Shown piece by piece: positions 37,878-47,240 of a DNA stretch of 64,000 nucleotides (positions are counted from its first letter, which is position 1; the number at the start of each line of letters is the position of its first letter). Source of the DNA: Actinomycetaceae bacterium. Its GTDB lineage: Bacteria > Actinomycetota > Actinomycetes > Actinomycetales > Actinomycetaceae. The stretch covers positions 90,517 through 154,516 of the forward strand of contig JAUNVQ010000003.1 of the NCBI GenBank assembly GCA_030540715.1, written 5' to 3'. The notes under the pieces were generated by a model, which was given only the letters and a program-made list of their open reading frames with translations, ran no database searches and had not been told where the DNA came from. Position numbers and translations under genes: made by a program.

Positions 37878-38723
37878 TTAACGAGATATCAATTCTTCAC
37901 TAAGATCGCCATCGCTCATACGAAATACACGGTCACAGTAATGCAACATGCGTTCGTCATGGGTAACCATGACAACTGCTTTATTGCGATCGTGTGCCGC
38001 ATCAGCAAGTATTTTTACCACATCAAAAGCACGTTGAGAGTCAAGTGACGCTGTTGGCTCATCGGCAAGAATCAGTGCGGGGTCAGGGTAAAGAGCCCGT
38101 GCTATTGCAGCACGTTGGCGTTCACCGCCAGATATATCAGAGGGAAATGAGCTTCGGAGTTTCCATATGTTCAACTGTTCAAGGAGCTGTTGGCTGCGTG
38201 TCGCATCAAAGCTGGTTTTGCGTACTCTATCAACAACTTTAAGTTGATCTTCAATGCATAGATAGGGAATCAGATGTGAGGTCTGTAAAATAAAACCAAT
38301 TTTGTCAAGACGTAGTTTGACCAGTGCTTTGCTTTTCATGGAATCTAGGGACTGTCCATCAAGAGTGATCTTTCCATCTGTTGGTTTTTGTAAACCACCC
38401 ATGAGTGTCAACAACGTAGATTTTCCAGACCCCGACGGGCCAACAATCGCAACGAACTCACCGGGAAAAATATCAAAAGTAGTGGCATTAACTGCGTTGA
38501 TTTTTTCACTGCCATCTTGAAAGACTTTCGTGACATGACAAAAACTAATGATAGCTGGGGAAGTGATATTGGCATCGGTACTGCCATGTCTTACCTGAAG
38601 CTCCTTTAATGCTTCACTAGCGGTGCTGAAGGGCACATGTTTTGCACCTTCAAGTGCACCATGAGTGTCAGATACTTCTTTACGGTGGGAACGTCGTGGA
38701 AAATATCTATGAGAGTCATTCAT
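37878..38723 (-). CDS. ABC transporter ATP-binding protein (MacB/DevA-like)
   Basis: 281 residues. An extra N-terminal segment of about 50 residues precedes the ATPase domain, with Walker A (GPSGSGKST), signature ISGGERQRAAIARAL, Walker B (LILADEPTASLD) and an H-loop (VMVTHDERM). The ATG overlaps the permease stop as ATGA (38720-38723), so they are translated together. The pair is of the DevCA or MacB type, which export lipids, peptides or siderophores. No membrane-fusion protein gene is near. Substrate unknown. Confidence 0.9.
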   Translation of the reverse strand: MNDSHRYFPRRSHRKEVSDTHGALEGAKHVPFSTASEALKELQVRHGSTDANITSPAIISFCHVTKVFQDGSEKINAVNATTFDIFPGEFVAIVGPSGSGKSTLLTLMGGLQKPTDGKITLDGQSLDSMKSKALVKLRLDKIGFILQTSHLIPYLCIEDQLKVVDRVRKTSFDATRSQQLLEQLNIWKLRSSFPSDISGGERQRAAIARALYPDPALILADEPTASLDSQRAFDVVKILADAAHDRNKAVVMVTHDERMLHYCDRVFRMSDGDLSEELISR

Positions 38724-39856
38724 CCCGCAATCGCCTCCAACGGATCAATTATCATCACTTGTCGAACAGAAAAGAGTGCCCCCATCAGCGCCACAATTAC
38801 AATGGAAGCAGCAGCACCGCCATAGAACCACCAGTTGATCAGGAAAGGCAAAGAGGGCGGAAGCAGAGCCCCCGACAGCAGAGTAAACCCAAGTCCTGCG
38901 CTCAGTCCTGCTCCTGCGACAATCATCGTTTGTACCAGAACAGAGTGAGCAATGAAAGCAGAGTTAATGCCTTGAGCTTTCATAATTCCAAAAGATATTT
39001 GTTTTTGCATCGTAATGATGAACATAAAGATTCCGATAATAATGGCACAGATAAATACTAAGAAACCAATCATCAAACCGAAAGTGCCAACCTGTTCTTT
39101 ATAGCCTGGAATGTTCCATATGATGTCAGGGATAGGTGAATATTCAATATCTTTATTGCCTGAACTTTCAATATCTATTGGCGCAAAAGGAACATTGTTA
39201 GCATCTTGTGGAACGAGTGATTTCACGACGATCGCTGAAAGAGGGTAAGGAGAGTCAGGTTCATTGCCAGTTGCTAAATACTGCTGGTTGGCGCGCATAA
39301 GCGACGTATAAATCACCGGAGCCGTTGCGTAGGTTGTTGGGGTTGTAAAAGCGGTGATCGTCAATGCTTCTTCACGGCGATCAAGAATAATTCTATCGCC
39401 AAGCTGGAATCCATGATCCTTGCGTAAACCTTCGCTCACCACTACCTCTGAGGTATTTTCTGGGGCTCTGCCATCAATAATTACGGGTTCAATAAAGCTT
39501 CCAGACTCATAGCCAACAAGGGCTGTATTGATTTTTGAATCCTCATCACTCTCGGGATGTATCACCGTTAATGCAATCGACATTTTGGCAAGGTCGACCT
39601 TTGATTTATCAGCAACTTTTTCGATATCGTTCACATCGTCTTCACTTAGTTGAGAACCAGTAATATTTTGATTGGCAAAGGTGGAGATGATCATTGCATC
39701 AGAATCAAGTTGATCAAGAAGGGTACGATTGGCGATGGCAAGACCATATGCAAGCGATGCCAGGAAAAATACAAGATAGGTAATCAACGCTATCACGGTG
39801 GTAATCAGGACATAACGGGCTGGGCTATGTCTCATCTCTTTGTAGGCAAGGAACAT
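38720..39856 (-). CDS. ABC transporter permease, FtsX/MacB type
   Basis: 378 residues. One N-terminal helix (about 17-40), an extracellular domain (about 45-245) with SEDDVNDIEKVADKSK, then three C-terminal helices (about 265-375) that form the FtsX core, including ISFGIMKAQGINSAF. This is the four-helix MacB/DevC architecture with the usual length. It is the first gene of a three-gene minus-strand set: permease, ATPase and DUF4352 protein. A short GGAGG precedes its ATG. Substrate unknown. Confidence 0.9.
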   Translation of the reverse strand: MFLAYKEMRHSPARYVLITTVIALITYLVFFLASLAYGLAIANRTLLDQLDSDAMIISTFANQNITGSQLSEDDVNDIEKVADKSKVDLAKMSIALTVIHPESDEDSKINTALVGYESGSFIEPVIIDGRAPENTSEVVVSEGLRKDHGFQLGDRIILDRREEALTITAFTTPTTYATAPVIYTSLMRANQQYLATGNEPDSPYPLSAIVVKSLVPQDANNVPFAPIDIESSGNKDIEYSPIPDIIWNIPGYKEQVGTFGLMIGFLVFICAIIIGIFMFIITMQKQISFGIMKAQGINSAFIAHSVLVQTMIVAGAGLSAGLGFTLLSGALLPPSLPFLINWWFYGGAAASIVIVALMGALFSVRQVMIIDPLEAIAG

Positions 39857-40017
39857 GGAACCTCCTCATATCTACTCTAATGCACCTGATATACAAACTA
39901 CCAACGCAGAGATACCATGGCACAGATAGTTGAACAAACTCCGTACTGTTAGCTCTTGCAGACTGCGCTTATACTTGATGCAATAGAGACAACGAAATAC
40001 AACAAGGAGGTTACGTC

Positions 40018-40734
40018 ATGACAGAATTTATTTCCCCACAGCCCATTGCCGCCGATCTACACAAAAAACTACTTAGCGTTGAAACCGCAACTCTTGCGAC
40101 GATTCTGCGCAAAAAAGGCATCAATAATGCTGTGATAGAGGGACTTTGCACCACTCAACCTGGGAAAAAAATATGCGGTGTTGCCAGAACCCTACGATAT
40201 ATTCCAGCACGAGAAGACTTGCAGGGTGGTGGCGGCCCCTACAATATTCAAAAGCAACTTATCGATCAGGTAGGCGAAGGTGAAATCCTTGTTATCGAGG
40301 CACGTGGTAATATTCAGGCGGGAACATTGGGCGACATGATGGCGCTACGCATGAAAGTTCACGGAGCTCAAGGAGTTATTACCGATGGTTGTATCCGTGA
40401 TATGGAAGAAATTACGAGTATTGGTCTGCCGGTCTTCTCTGCTGGAGTCCACCCGGCGCAACCCCCTCGAATGCATATTCCCTGGGATGCTGATCTGACG
40501 ATTTCATGTGGTAATACCGCCGTACAGCCTGGCGACTATATCATGGCCGATCAAAACGGGATTATTGTCCTTGCGCCAAGTATGGCTGAAGAAGTTGTTG
40601 AAGAAGCAATAGCTCATGAAAAGAAAGAAGAGTTTATTGTGATGCAACTTCAAGCTGGGCATCCCATCAAAGGATTAATTCCTATGGATGAGCAGATGAA
40701 AGCGGCGTTTGAGCAGTTCATAAAACAGGGATAG
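40018..40734 (+). CDS. RraA-like / HMG aldolase-type protein
   Basis: 238 residues. The RraA fold core is clear: GEILVIEARGNIQAGTLGDM, ALRMKVHGAQGVITDGCIRD and GLPVFSAGVHP. The G-x20-R-D signature of divalent-metal aldolases of this fold appears as a glycine-rich loop followed by CIRD. The family includes 4-hydroxy-4-methyl-2-oxoglutarate aldolases and the RNase E inhibitor RraA. The protein is longer than RraA (161) and carries an N-terminal helical segment of about 35 residues, as in enzyme members. A strong AAGGAGG precedes the ATG. It is monocistronic, so the pathway is unclear. Confidence 0.82.
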   Translation: MTEFISPQPIAADLHKKLLSVETATLATILRKKGINNAVIEGLCTTQPGKKICGVARTLRYIPAREDLQGGGGPYNIQKQLIDQVGEGEILVIEARGNIQAGTLGDMMALRMKVHGAQGVITDGCIRDMEEITSIGLPVFSAGVHPAQPPRMHIPWDADLTISCGNTAVQPGDYIMADQNGIIVLAPSMAEEVVEEAIAHEKKEEFIVMQLQAGHPIKGLIPMDEQMKAAFEQFIKQG

Positions 40735-40759
40735 CAGCTTCGCCCTCTTATAACAAAAA

Positions 40760-40786
40760 CGCCACTTCCCATCACAGGAGGTGGCG
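40760..40786. terminator. Bidirectional terminator between the RraA-like gene and rpmB
   Basis: CGCCACTTCC (40760-40769) pairs with GGAGGTGGCG (40777-40786) with one G-U pair and a seven-base loop. A T-rich stretch follows on the plus side (TTGTTTT), and on the minus side five T follow the stem directly, as expected for convergent genes. Confidence 0.85.
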
Positions 40787-40814
40787 ATTGTTTTCGCGAA
40801 GTATGTTACACGTA

Positions 40815-41009
40815 TTATGACGCTACGCGCGAGACCTTTTCAGATTTGATGCACTTGGTGCATACGTTCAATCGTTTGGGAGTACCCTTGACAACCGCGC
40901 GAACACGCTGAATGTTAGGGTTCCAACGACGATTGGTGCGGCGATGAGAGTGGCTCACGCTTTTACCAAATCCAGGTCCTTTACCGCAGATATCGCATTT
41001 TGCAGCCAC
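40815..41009 (-). CDS. rpmB: Ribosomal protein L28
   Basis: 64 residues, full length. The sequence [36 protein letters not shown] and the late CTKCIKSEK are typical. Two CxxC pairs (C5-C8 and the pair in CTKC) mark the zinc-binding form, common where no paralogue is used for zinc scarcity. It is transcribed away from the DAK2-recG block. No zinc-responsive site is obvious upstream. Confidence 0.97.
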   Translation of the reverse strand: MAAKCDICGKGPGFGKSVSHSHRRTNRRWNPNIQRVRAVVKGTPKRLNVCTKCIKSEKVSRVAS

Positions 41010-41392
41010 GATGTCTCCTTATTTTTTCTCACACAGATAAGATGCACGCGCACCGTATCCACACGATTCGATGGTCTTTATTCAACCTGTTTAGGATAGC
41101 TCATATGTGGGGAATCCTCCAAATGATAAAGGTACATTTGAGTGCCAATGAACTGTGAGTTTGGTTATGGTAGGTCTTTGTATCAAGCGTGTGCATCACA
41201 TGGTTGAATACCAAGCGTATTTCAGAGGGCGAAAAGATGGCCCCTTCAATCCGTGGTGACTACACTATCAGTAGAACGACATCACATCTCTACTATGAGT
41301 GATACACCGATATGTGCAACAAACAGCCGCGTAGGTGATAGTTGTTCACAGCATAGTCGATAAATGATGACACAACGAAAGGAGGGAAAACA
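41010..41392. other. Intergenic region between rpmB and the DAK2-domain gene
   Basis: About 380 bases between divergent genes. It should hold promoters for both, but I found no confident -35/-10 pair. AAAGGAGGG lies just before the DAK2-gene ATG. No other gene is supported; a thiL gene seen here in some relatives is absent. Confidence 0.4.
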
Positions 41393-43087
41393 ATGGCAGA
41401 CATTATCAATACATGCTTTACCGACGATAAACTGGTGAGTGAAGATATCCATCGCTGGCTACAAGAATGTGTTACCCAACTGCATGCACACCGTGAACTT
41501 CTTGATGCTATGGATCTAGCATCTGGATTAGATAACTATACGGGTACATCGGCCTATGTTACAATGCGTCACGCATGTGATAGCTTTCAGTCACTACCAT
41601 CGCATCATGATATTGGCTGGACTCTTGATAATGTTGCCGACGCAGTTATTCGCTGCGCACACGGAATTATTGGTGTTTTATTGGCGGAATTTTTTTCCCA
41701 ACTATATGCCTCACCACCACATTCAACTGCAGCATTAACTGCGGTTGAATGTGCTTCCATGCTGAAAGCTGCTACGACATGTGCAGACAAAGCCCTTTTG
41801 CCCTCTGTCTATGAGCGTGATCCTGATACTATTCGCATCGTGATGGATTGGGTCAATAGCGAAATGGCGGACCCATTTTATGATGACGACGCCTACCGTG
41901 TTGTCGGCAGAGCCTGGAGTGCCGCCCAAGAAGCCTTCGTTGAATCAGCTGAAAATAACCATATGCGCGGTGATGCACGAGCTGCCGTATTCGTGATGGT
42001 TATTGGTGCATTAGCCGACACACTTGCGCTTCGTTGCAACATTGCGTCGCGAGTATTAGTGGCCACATCGTGCATGCTTCGAGATATGCGCACTCGACCA
42101 CTGCCTCATGATAAACGTGGCAGACACGACATTCCATTTTTGGTGCGCTACACCTACGAAAGTTCTCATCATGAGGCACAGCATCTACGCAACTCGTTGA
42201 TAGAACGCGGAATCTATGGTGCAATGAGTGGCCGAGCTGATTTATTAGGGGTAGGCATATGGCAAGTTGTTGTGCGTACCCGCGAACCCCATACAGTTTT
42301 ACCAGCAGGAATACGTACTGCGGTGATCTCTAATCCGTGCCCGGTTGCACTTCGCCTACCAGCTGAACACGACAACACAGTGATCATGTTAGAGCGGCCC
42401 TACCTTCGCGACCACGCCGAACCACAACCACTACCTCTTATTGCTGTGACCCGGGCCCCAGGGCTCGTTGAAGATCTAGCTAACAGTCATGCAACAGTCT
42501 TTTTTGAACCAACACCACGTGAAGAAATGAGGCAACAACCTGTTTTGTCAGATAAACTTCACACAGCGCTCTCAACATCGTTAAGGGCACTTATCGATTG
42601 GATTCCCGCACCCTTTGTTTGTGTGGTTACCTGTGATAAGTTCAGTGAAAACACGGCCCGCACCATTGCTGAGACACCGTACCTACCAGATAGTGATAAT
42701 GCTCTCTTCCCTTCTCATATAAGCCGACGGACTTTCGTATTGGCTGCACGTAACGAATGGGAGGTGTCACATTTTGTTCGTGACTGTGCTCAGGTTCGCA
42801 CACCGCCCTCTTATGATCCCGATGAAATGACCGAGGTCATTAAAGATGTTTTCGCTGATGTCAAACGCGATTACACCACTTTTGAACTAAATGATCAGCA
42901 GCTTTTAGAAATCCCCGATCATGACCACGTTGAAGTTCTATTGTCAGCTTCAGACACTACTGTGGAAGCAACACGCATTGTGGCATTACTTGAAGGACGC
43001 CCCAGCAATCGGCCTATCGACATGAAACGTGGAGGACAATCAGGGCCAACACTTATTTCAACAACCCGGAGGTATGGGTGGCTGTAA
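41393..43087 (+). CDS. DAK2-domain protein with degenerate active-site motifs
   Basis: 564 residues. The conserved position upstream of recG and the overall layout mark a DAK2/FakA-like protein (DhaL domain about 1-215, DegV-linking region after). FakA-type kinases carry a PDGDTGTN loop; here the matching stretch is LASGLDNYTGTSAYVTMRHAC, with the Asp pattern changed. The second loop, normally GARGNSGV, reads CAHGIIGVLLAEFF. Nucleotide or Mg2+ binding may therefore be lost. A strong AAAGGAGGG precedes the ATG. Its end overlaps recG by ten bases. Whether it still phosphorylates fatty acids is doubtful. Confidence 0.78.
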   Translation: MADIINTCFTDDKLVSEDIHRWLQECVTQLHAHRELLDAMDLASGLDNYTGTSAYVTMRHACDSFQSLPSHHDIGWTLDNVADAVIRCAHGIIGVLLAEFFSQLYASPPHSTAALTAVECASMLKAATTCADKALLPSVYERDPDTIRIVMDWVNSEMADPFYDDDAYRVVGRAWSAAQEAFVESAENNHMRGDARAAVFVMVIGALADTLALRCNIASRVLVATSCMLRDMRTRPLPHDKRGRHDIPFLVRYTYESSHHEAQHLRNSLIERGIYGAMSGRADLLGVGIWQVVVRTREPHTVLPAGIRTAVISNPCPVALRLPAEHDNTVIMLERPYLRDHAEPQPLPLIAVTRAPGLVEDLANSHATVFFEPTPREEMRQQPVLSDKLHTALSTSLRALIDWIPAPFVCVVTCDKFSENTARTIAETPYLPDSDNALFPSHISRRTFVLAARNEWEVSHFVRDCAQVRTPPSYDPDEMTEVIKDVFADVKRDYTTFELNDQQLLEIPDHDHVEVLLSASDTTVEATRIVALLEGRPSNRPIDMKRGGQSGPTLISTTRRYGWL

Positions 43088-45282
43088 CATCAGATTTTTT
43101 GAACACACCGCTTGAGAGACTTATCGGCAAAAGAAATGCGCGCAAACTTGAACGACTTCATTTAAAAACGGCGCGAGATCTGCTGTATCATTTTCCACGA
43201 CGTTTTGACAAATGGGGACAGCTTACCCCGATGCGCAATCTGGTGGAAGGTGCAGATGTGACGGTGATGGCGCAAGTCGTTGATACACGCATGAACCGTA
43301 CTCGTGGCGGCAAATGGCGTCTATGTGTCACAATTACCGATGGTGACACATATATGGATGTTGTTTTTTGGGCAAAAAATCCGCATATGCTTTCGGGACA
43401 TCAGCAACGCCTTGTCGTGGGAGACACCTTTTATTTTGCAGGAAAAATTGGGACTTATCGTCAACGCCTACAACTGACCTATCCCGACTATGATGGCGCA
43501 TCCGAAGATACTGAAAGCCCCGTCACAAAACAGCGTCTTGACGAGCCAATCCCTATCTACCCGTCAACAGCGAAATTACATTCATGGGCACTTGCCAAAG
43601 CGATTGATACGGTACTGCTGCCAATGGAACAAGATGACAAGACCGACCCGATTCCTGCTGATATTCGTCAACGCTACGATCTTCCAGGATTGGTGGAAGC
43701 CTTCCACATGTATCATCATCCTCAAACAGATGGTGATTGGCAAAAAGCGCGAAAACGTTTTCAATACGAAGAAGCTCTTGTTCTTCAAACCTACCTCGCG
43801 CAGGCTCGTGCTCGAGCCCGTAATCATCCAGCACCCATCTGTGATGTTACACAGGGACAGTGGCGAAAAACACTACTGGATTCGTTGCCGTTTCACCTAA
43901 CCACAGATCAAAGCAATGCTGTGGAGCACCTGGAACAAGCGATGTCTTGCCCTCAGCCGATGAATGTTTTACTTCAAGGCGATGTAGGATCAGGTAAAAC
44001 GATTGTCGCTGTTCTAGCGATGCTTCAAGCCGTCGATGCTGGATACCAGGCAGCTCTTCTTGCTCCAACATCGGTGCTGGCAACACAGCATTTTCAGTCA
44101 ATAATGGCATTGATAGGCAAGGTAGATGCCCCTGTGCATCTTTTGGCGGCAGCCACACCGGCTTGTCAGCGTGCCACACTTCTTCAGATGGCTCAATCTG
44201 GTCAACCACTTATTATTGTGGGAACTCACGCATTACTTTCCGATGACGTGACTTTGCCCCAGTTGGCGCTTCTTGTGGTTGATGAACAGCACCGTTTCGG
44301 TGTGACTCAACGAGGAATTTTACGTGACCGTGCCAAAACTTCCCCGCATGTGATGGTAATGACGGCAACACCAATCCCACGCACGGTTGCCATGACAGTA
44401 TTTGGCGATATGGACACCATTGTGATGAAGAATCTTCCCACAGGGCGTCAACCTGTAAACACTTATATTGTTCCACGCTCGCGCCCCGCATGGATCGATC
44501 GCATGTGGCAACGCGTGCGTGAAGAAATAGATTCAGCAGGGCGAGTATTCATTGTCTGCCCGCGTGTTGATGACGCTGATACCTCCTTGGCAACCGGTGA
44601 ACCACGTAAGCAGACAGCCAACCAAGATAGTGGTTCAAACCGGACATCTCAGGTGACTTCACTGGCATCTGTTGAAGCAATGACAAAAGAGCTTCCCACC
44701 GTGGCCTCAATTGCAGATGTGGGTTTTTCGGTTGTGACAGGGCGTTCAAAACCACAAGAAAAAAATGCTGCAATGACCAGTTTTATAAATGGACACACAC
44801 CGATACTCCTGGCTACAACCGTGATTGAAGTGGGAGTGGATGTTCCTGATGCAACAATGATAATTATTATGGATGCTGACCATTTTGGGCTTTCACAGCT
44901 TCATCAGCTGCGTGGTCGCGTGGGCCGTGGAAACAAGGCAGCAGTGTGTATGGCCGTGACGAATGCTCAACCAGGCACTGCGCCATTGCAGCGTCTTGAA
45001 GCGTTTGCCAGCACAAACAATGGTTTTGAACTAGCCGAAAAAGATCTTGAACTACGTAAAGAGGGAAACATTCTAGGGGCTCAGCAGTCCGGTAACGTCT
45101 CGTCGCTGCAAACTTTATCTTTAGCTGATAAAACTGTTGTATCAGTGATCTGTGATATGCGTCGTGAAGCAATAGGTATTATTGAAAGAGACCCTCAGCT
45201 TAACAGCCTAGACTACAGCGGGTTGTGTCAAGCACTGCAACGATTAGATACAGAAGAAGAAGCATTTTTGGAGCGCGGATAA
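43078..45282 (+). CDS. recG: ATP-dependent DNA helicase RecG
   Basis: 734 residues, full length. RecG remodels stalled replication forks and Holliday junctions. A wedge domain (OB fold, about 50-140; TVMAQVVDTRMNR) precedes helicase domains: motif I GDVGSGKTIVAVLAML, motif II VVDEQHRFG, motif III VMTATPIPRTVAMT and motifs V-VI (TTVIEVGVDVPDA, QLRGRVGRGN). A low-complexity linker lies near 505-535 (GEPRKQTANQDSGSN). The start is GTG 43078 after CCGGAGG; it overlaps the upstream gene. Part of a tight operon with rsmD. Confidence 0.97.
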   Translation: MAVTSDFLNTPLERLIGKRNARKLERLHLKTARDLLYHFPRRFDKWGQLTPMRNLVEGADVTVMAQVVDTRMNRTRGGKWRLCVTITDGDTYMDVVFWAKNPHMLSGHQQRLVVGDTFYFAGKIGTYRQRLQLTYPDYDGASEDTESPVTKQRLDEPIPIYPSTAKLHSWALAKAIDTVLLPMEQDDKTDPIPADIRQRYDLPGLVEAFHMYHHPQTDGDWQKARKRFQYEEALVLQTYLAQARARARNHPAPICDVTQGQWRKTLLDSLPFHLTTDQSNAVEHLEQAMSCPQPMNVLLQGDVGSGKTIVAVLAMLQAVDAGYQAALLAPTSVLATQHFQSIMALIGKVDAPVHLLAAATPACQRATLLQMAQSGQPLIIVGTHALLSDDVTLPQLALLVVDEQHRFGVTQRGILRDRAKTSPHVMVMTATPIPRTVAMTVFGDMDTIVMKNLPTGRQPVNTYIVPRSRPAWIDRMWQRVREEIDSAGRVFIVCPRVDDADTSLATGEPRKQTANQDSGSNRTSQVTSLASVEAMTKELPTVASIADVGFSVVTGRSKPQEKNAAMTSFINGHTPILLATTVIEVGVDVPDATMIIIMDADHFGLSQLHQLRGRVGRGNKAAVCMAVTNAQPGTAPLQRLEAFASTNNGFELAEKDLELRKEGNILGAQQSGNVSSLQTLSLADKTVVSVICDMRREAIGIIERDPQLNSLDYSGLCQALQRLDTEEEAFLERG

Positions 45283-45848
45283 TGACACGAATAATTGCTG
45301 GAAACGCTAAGGGCCGCGAACTGAAAGTTCCGCCGCGCGATACTCGTCCAACTTCTGCACGTGTAAAAGAAGCAGTTTTTTCACGCTTAGAATCGTGGAA
45401 CGCCATTGACGAGGCACGTGTTTTAGATTTGTATGCGGGGTCTGGGGCTCTAGGATTAGAGGCACTTTCACGTGGAGCTTATTCCTGTGACTTTGTGGAA
45501 CATCACCCGCCAACAGCACGCATGTGTCAGACCAATGCCCGCTCAACACGCCTAGCTAACACAGAGGTTCATGTGTGTTCGGTGAGTGCATTTTTGAATA
45601 ATCCATGCAGGGCCACGTGGGATCTTGTTTTTATTGATCCGCCCTATGATGTTGATGATGGCCAGCTTGATGAGGTCATCGAACAGTTATCGAAGGGGCG
45701 TTTAGGCTACAGTGCAACTATTGTTGTGGAGCGAGCAAAACGTAGCCGTGCTCCGCATTTTCCATCACAGTTATATACCGAAGTGTCACACAAAACCTAT
45801 GGTGATACTGTGATGCACTATGCGTGTTACCAGCCTGAAGAAAAATAA
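45282..45848 (+). CDS. rsmD: 16S rRNA (guanine966-N2)-methyltransferase RsmD
   Basis: 188 residues from ATG 45282, which overlaps the recG stop as TAATG; a longer in-frame start at 45225 lies inside recG and is unlikely. The opening MTRIIAGNAKGRELKVPP is typical of RsmD. Motif I is DLYAGSGALGLEALSRGA, and motif IV is DLVFIDPPYD, the N2-guanine methylase signature. It modifies G966 in 16S rRNA, and is often located directly before coaD, as here. Confidence 0.95.
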   Translation: MTRIIAGNAKGRELKVPPRDTRPTSARVKEAVFSRLESWNAIDEARVLDLYAGSGALGLEALSRGAYSCDFVEHHPPTARMCQTNARSTRLANTEVHVCSVSAFLNNPCRATWDLVFIDPPYDVDDGQLDEVIEQLSKGRLGYSATIVVERAKRSRAPHFPSQLYTEVSHKTYGDTVMHYACYQPEEK

Positions 45849-45930
45849 TTGAAGAAGGCGATGCTCCCCGGATGCTGTTTAGTCATGGGTGGCTGACCAT
45901 CGCCGAAAAAGCCTGTGACCTGATAGAGTT

Positions 45931-46458
45931 ATGGTTATGAGACAAAGACAGCTCACGCGTTGTGCAGTATATCCGGGTAGTTTTGATCCACCCACTTTGG
46001 GACACTGTGACATAGTTGAGCGTGCTTCAGTGCTTTACGATGAACTGGTAATTGCTGTTGCCCTCAACGGTGCAAAAAGGCCCTTCTTTTCTTCTCAAGA
46101 GCGTATGGAGTTATGGAAGAACACGGTGAGCTATTTGGCTACCGATCCGTCGTGTTGTATTCGTGTGTGCATGGTTGAAGGTTTGATTGCTCACTACTGT
46201 CAAGAAAACGCTATTCCTTACATCGTTAAAGGTGTGCGAAATAGTGAAGATATGGTCAATGAGATGAATCAGGCCTTTGTTAATCGACAAATAAGTGATG
46301 TGGATACAGTTTTTCTGCCGTGTCGAACGGAATATAGCCACATTTCATCTACAATTGTCAAAGATATTGTCCGTCACGGGGGTGATGTTTCATGGGCTGT
46401 CCCACGGCCTGTGAATCGGATGCTTCAACAAAAGAGACATGGCAACAACGAACAATAG
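45931..46458 (+). CDS. coaD: Phosphopantetheine adenylyltransferase
   Basis: 175 residues from ATG 45931; the second ATG (45937) is also possible. The enzyme joins ATP and 4'-phosphopantetheine in CoA synthesis. The nucleotidyltransferase HxGH motif is in YPGSFDPPTLGHCDIVERA. VKGVRNSEDMVNEMNQAFVN and SSTIVKDIVRHGGDVS are the conserved later segments. A possible -10 (TAGAGT, 45919-45924) lies directly upstream. An inverted repeat (45857-45863 with 45898-45904) lies in the gap from rsmD. Confidence 0.96.
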   Translation: MVMRQRQLTRCAVYPGSFDPPTLGHCDIVERASVLYDELVIAVALNGAKRPFFSSQERMELWKNTVSYLATDPSCCIRVCMVEGLIAHYCQENAIPYIVKGVRNSEDMVNEMNQAFVNRQISDVDTVFLPCRTEYSHISSTIVKDIVRHGGDVSWAVPRPVNRMLQQKRHGNNEQ

Positions 46459-46473
46459 AAAAAGGAATCAAAT

Positions 46474-47226
46474 ATGAGTGAAGCCCACTTTGATGACAAT
46501 TATGCATCCAGCGAGGTTATTGCTGTTCTTGATCGTCTAGGCGAGATGATTGGTGCGGGTAAAACTGTTCCCTTGACGGCCTCCGTATTGGTTAATCAAG
46601 CCGAAGCCTTGGAACTAATTGACAATGCACGGTATTCACTACCACAAGATATCGTTGATGCAGACAAGGTGTTAGCTAAAGCTGATTCCATTGTTTCTTC
46701 TGCACAACAAGAGGCCGACACCACACTAACTTCAGCACGCCAACAGGCTGAGGAAACGGTTTTTTCAGCTAATTCTCACGCTGAGTCAACAGTAGCTGAT
46801 GCGCAACGTACAGCTGAAGAAACCGTTGAAGAGGCGAATGCGCAGGCACAAAATACTGTTGAAAACGCCAACGCTAAAGCAGCAGCAATCGTTGAGCAAG
46901 CCAATGGGCATTCTGATCAACTGATTGCTTCAGCAGAGGCAGAAGCACAAAGCATTGTTCAACGTGCTCAAGCTGAGGCAGAGCAAATTATGACGCGGGC
47001 AAGAAACGAATCAGAACGCCTTATTAGCAAAGAAAATGTACTCAACGAGGCAACGAAACGTTCCCACGATATGCTTGAACAGGCAACACAGCAGGCAAAT
47101 AAGATGGCAGATGAAGCCACCAGTTACGCTGATTCAGTATTGAGCCGACTTGACGAAATGCTCAACCATATGCAAACACAAACACGTGCAGGACGTCAAC
47201 AACTCTCGCGGACAAATAACCGATAA
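46474..47226 (+). CDS. DivIVA-like coiled-coil protein (SepIVA-like)
   Basis: 250 residues. A short N-terminal segment (about 1-75; VIAVLDRLGEMIGAGKTVPL) leads into a long Ala/Glu/Gln-rich coiled coil with a near-heptad repeat (SAQQEADTTLTSARQQAEE, AQNTVENANAKAAAIVEQ) to residue about 235. The position between coaD and DUF177-rnc matches SepIVA (mycobacterial Rv2927c/MSMEG_2416), an essential divisome factor. AAAGGAATC lies before the ATG. Assignment rests on context and architecture, not on a signature motif. Confidence 0.75.
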   Translation: MSEAHFDDNYASSEVIAVLDRLGEMIGAGKTVPLTASVLVNQAEALELIDNARYSLPQDIVDADKVLAKADSIVSSAQQEADTTLTSARQQAEETVFSANSHAESTVADAQRTAEETVEEANAQAQNTVENANAKAAAIVEQANGHSDQLIASAEAEAQSIVQRAQAEAEQIMTRARNESERLISKENVLNEATKRSHDMLEQATQQANKMADEATSYADSVLSRLDEMLNHMQTQTRAGRQQLSRTNNR

Positions 47227-47240
47227 CTGAAAGAAATTCT

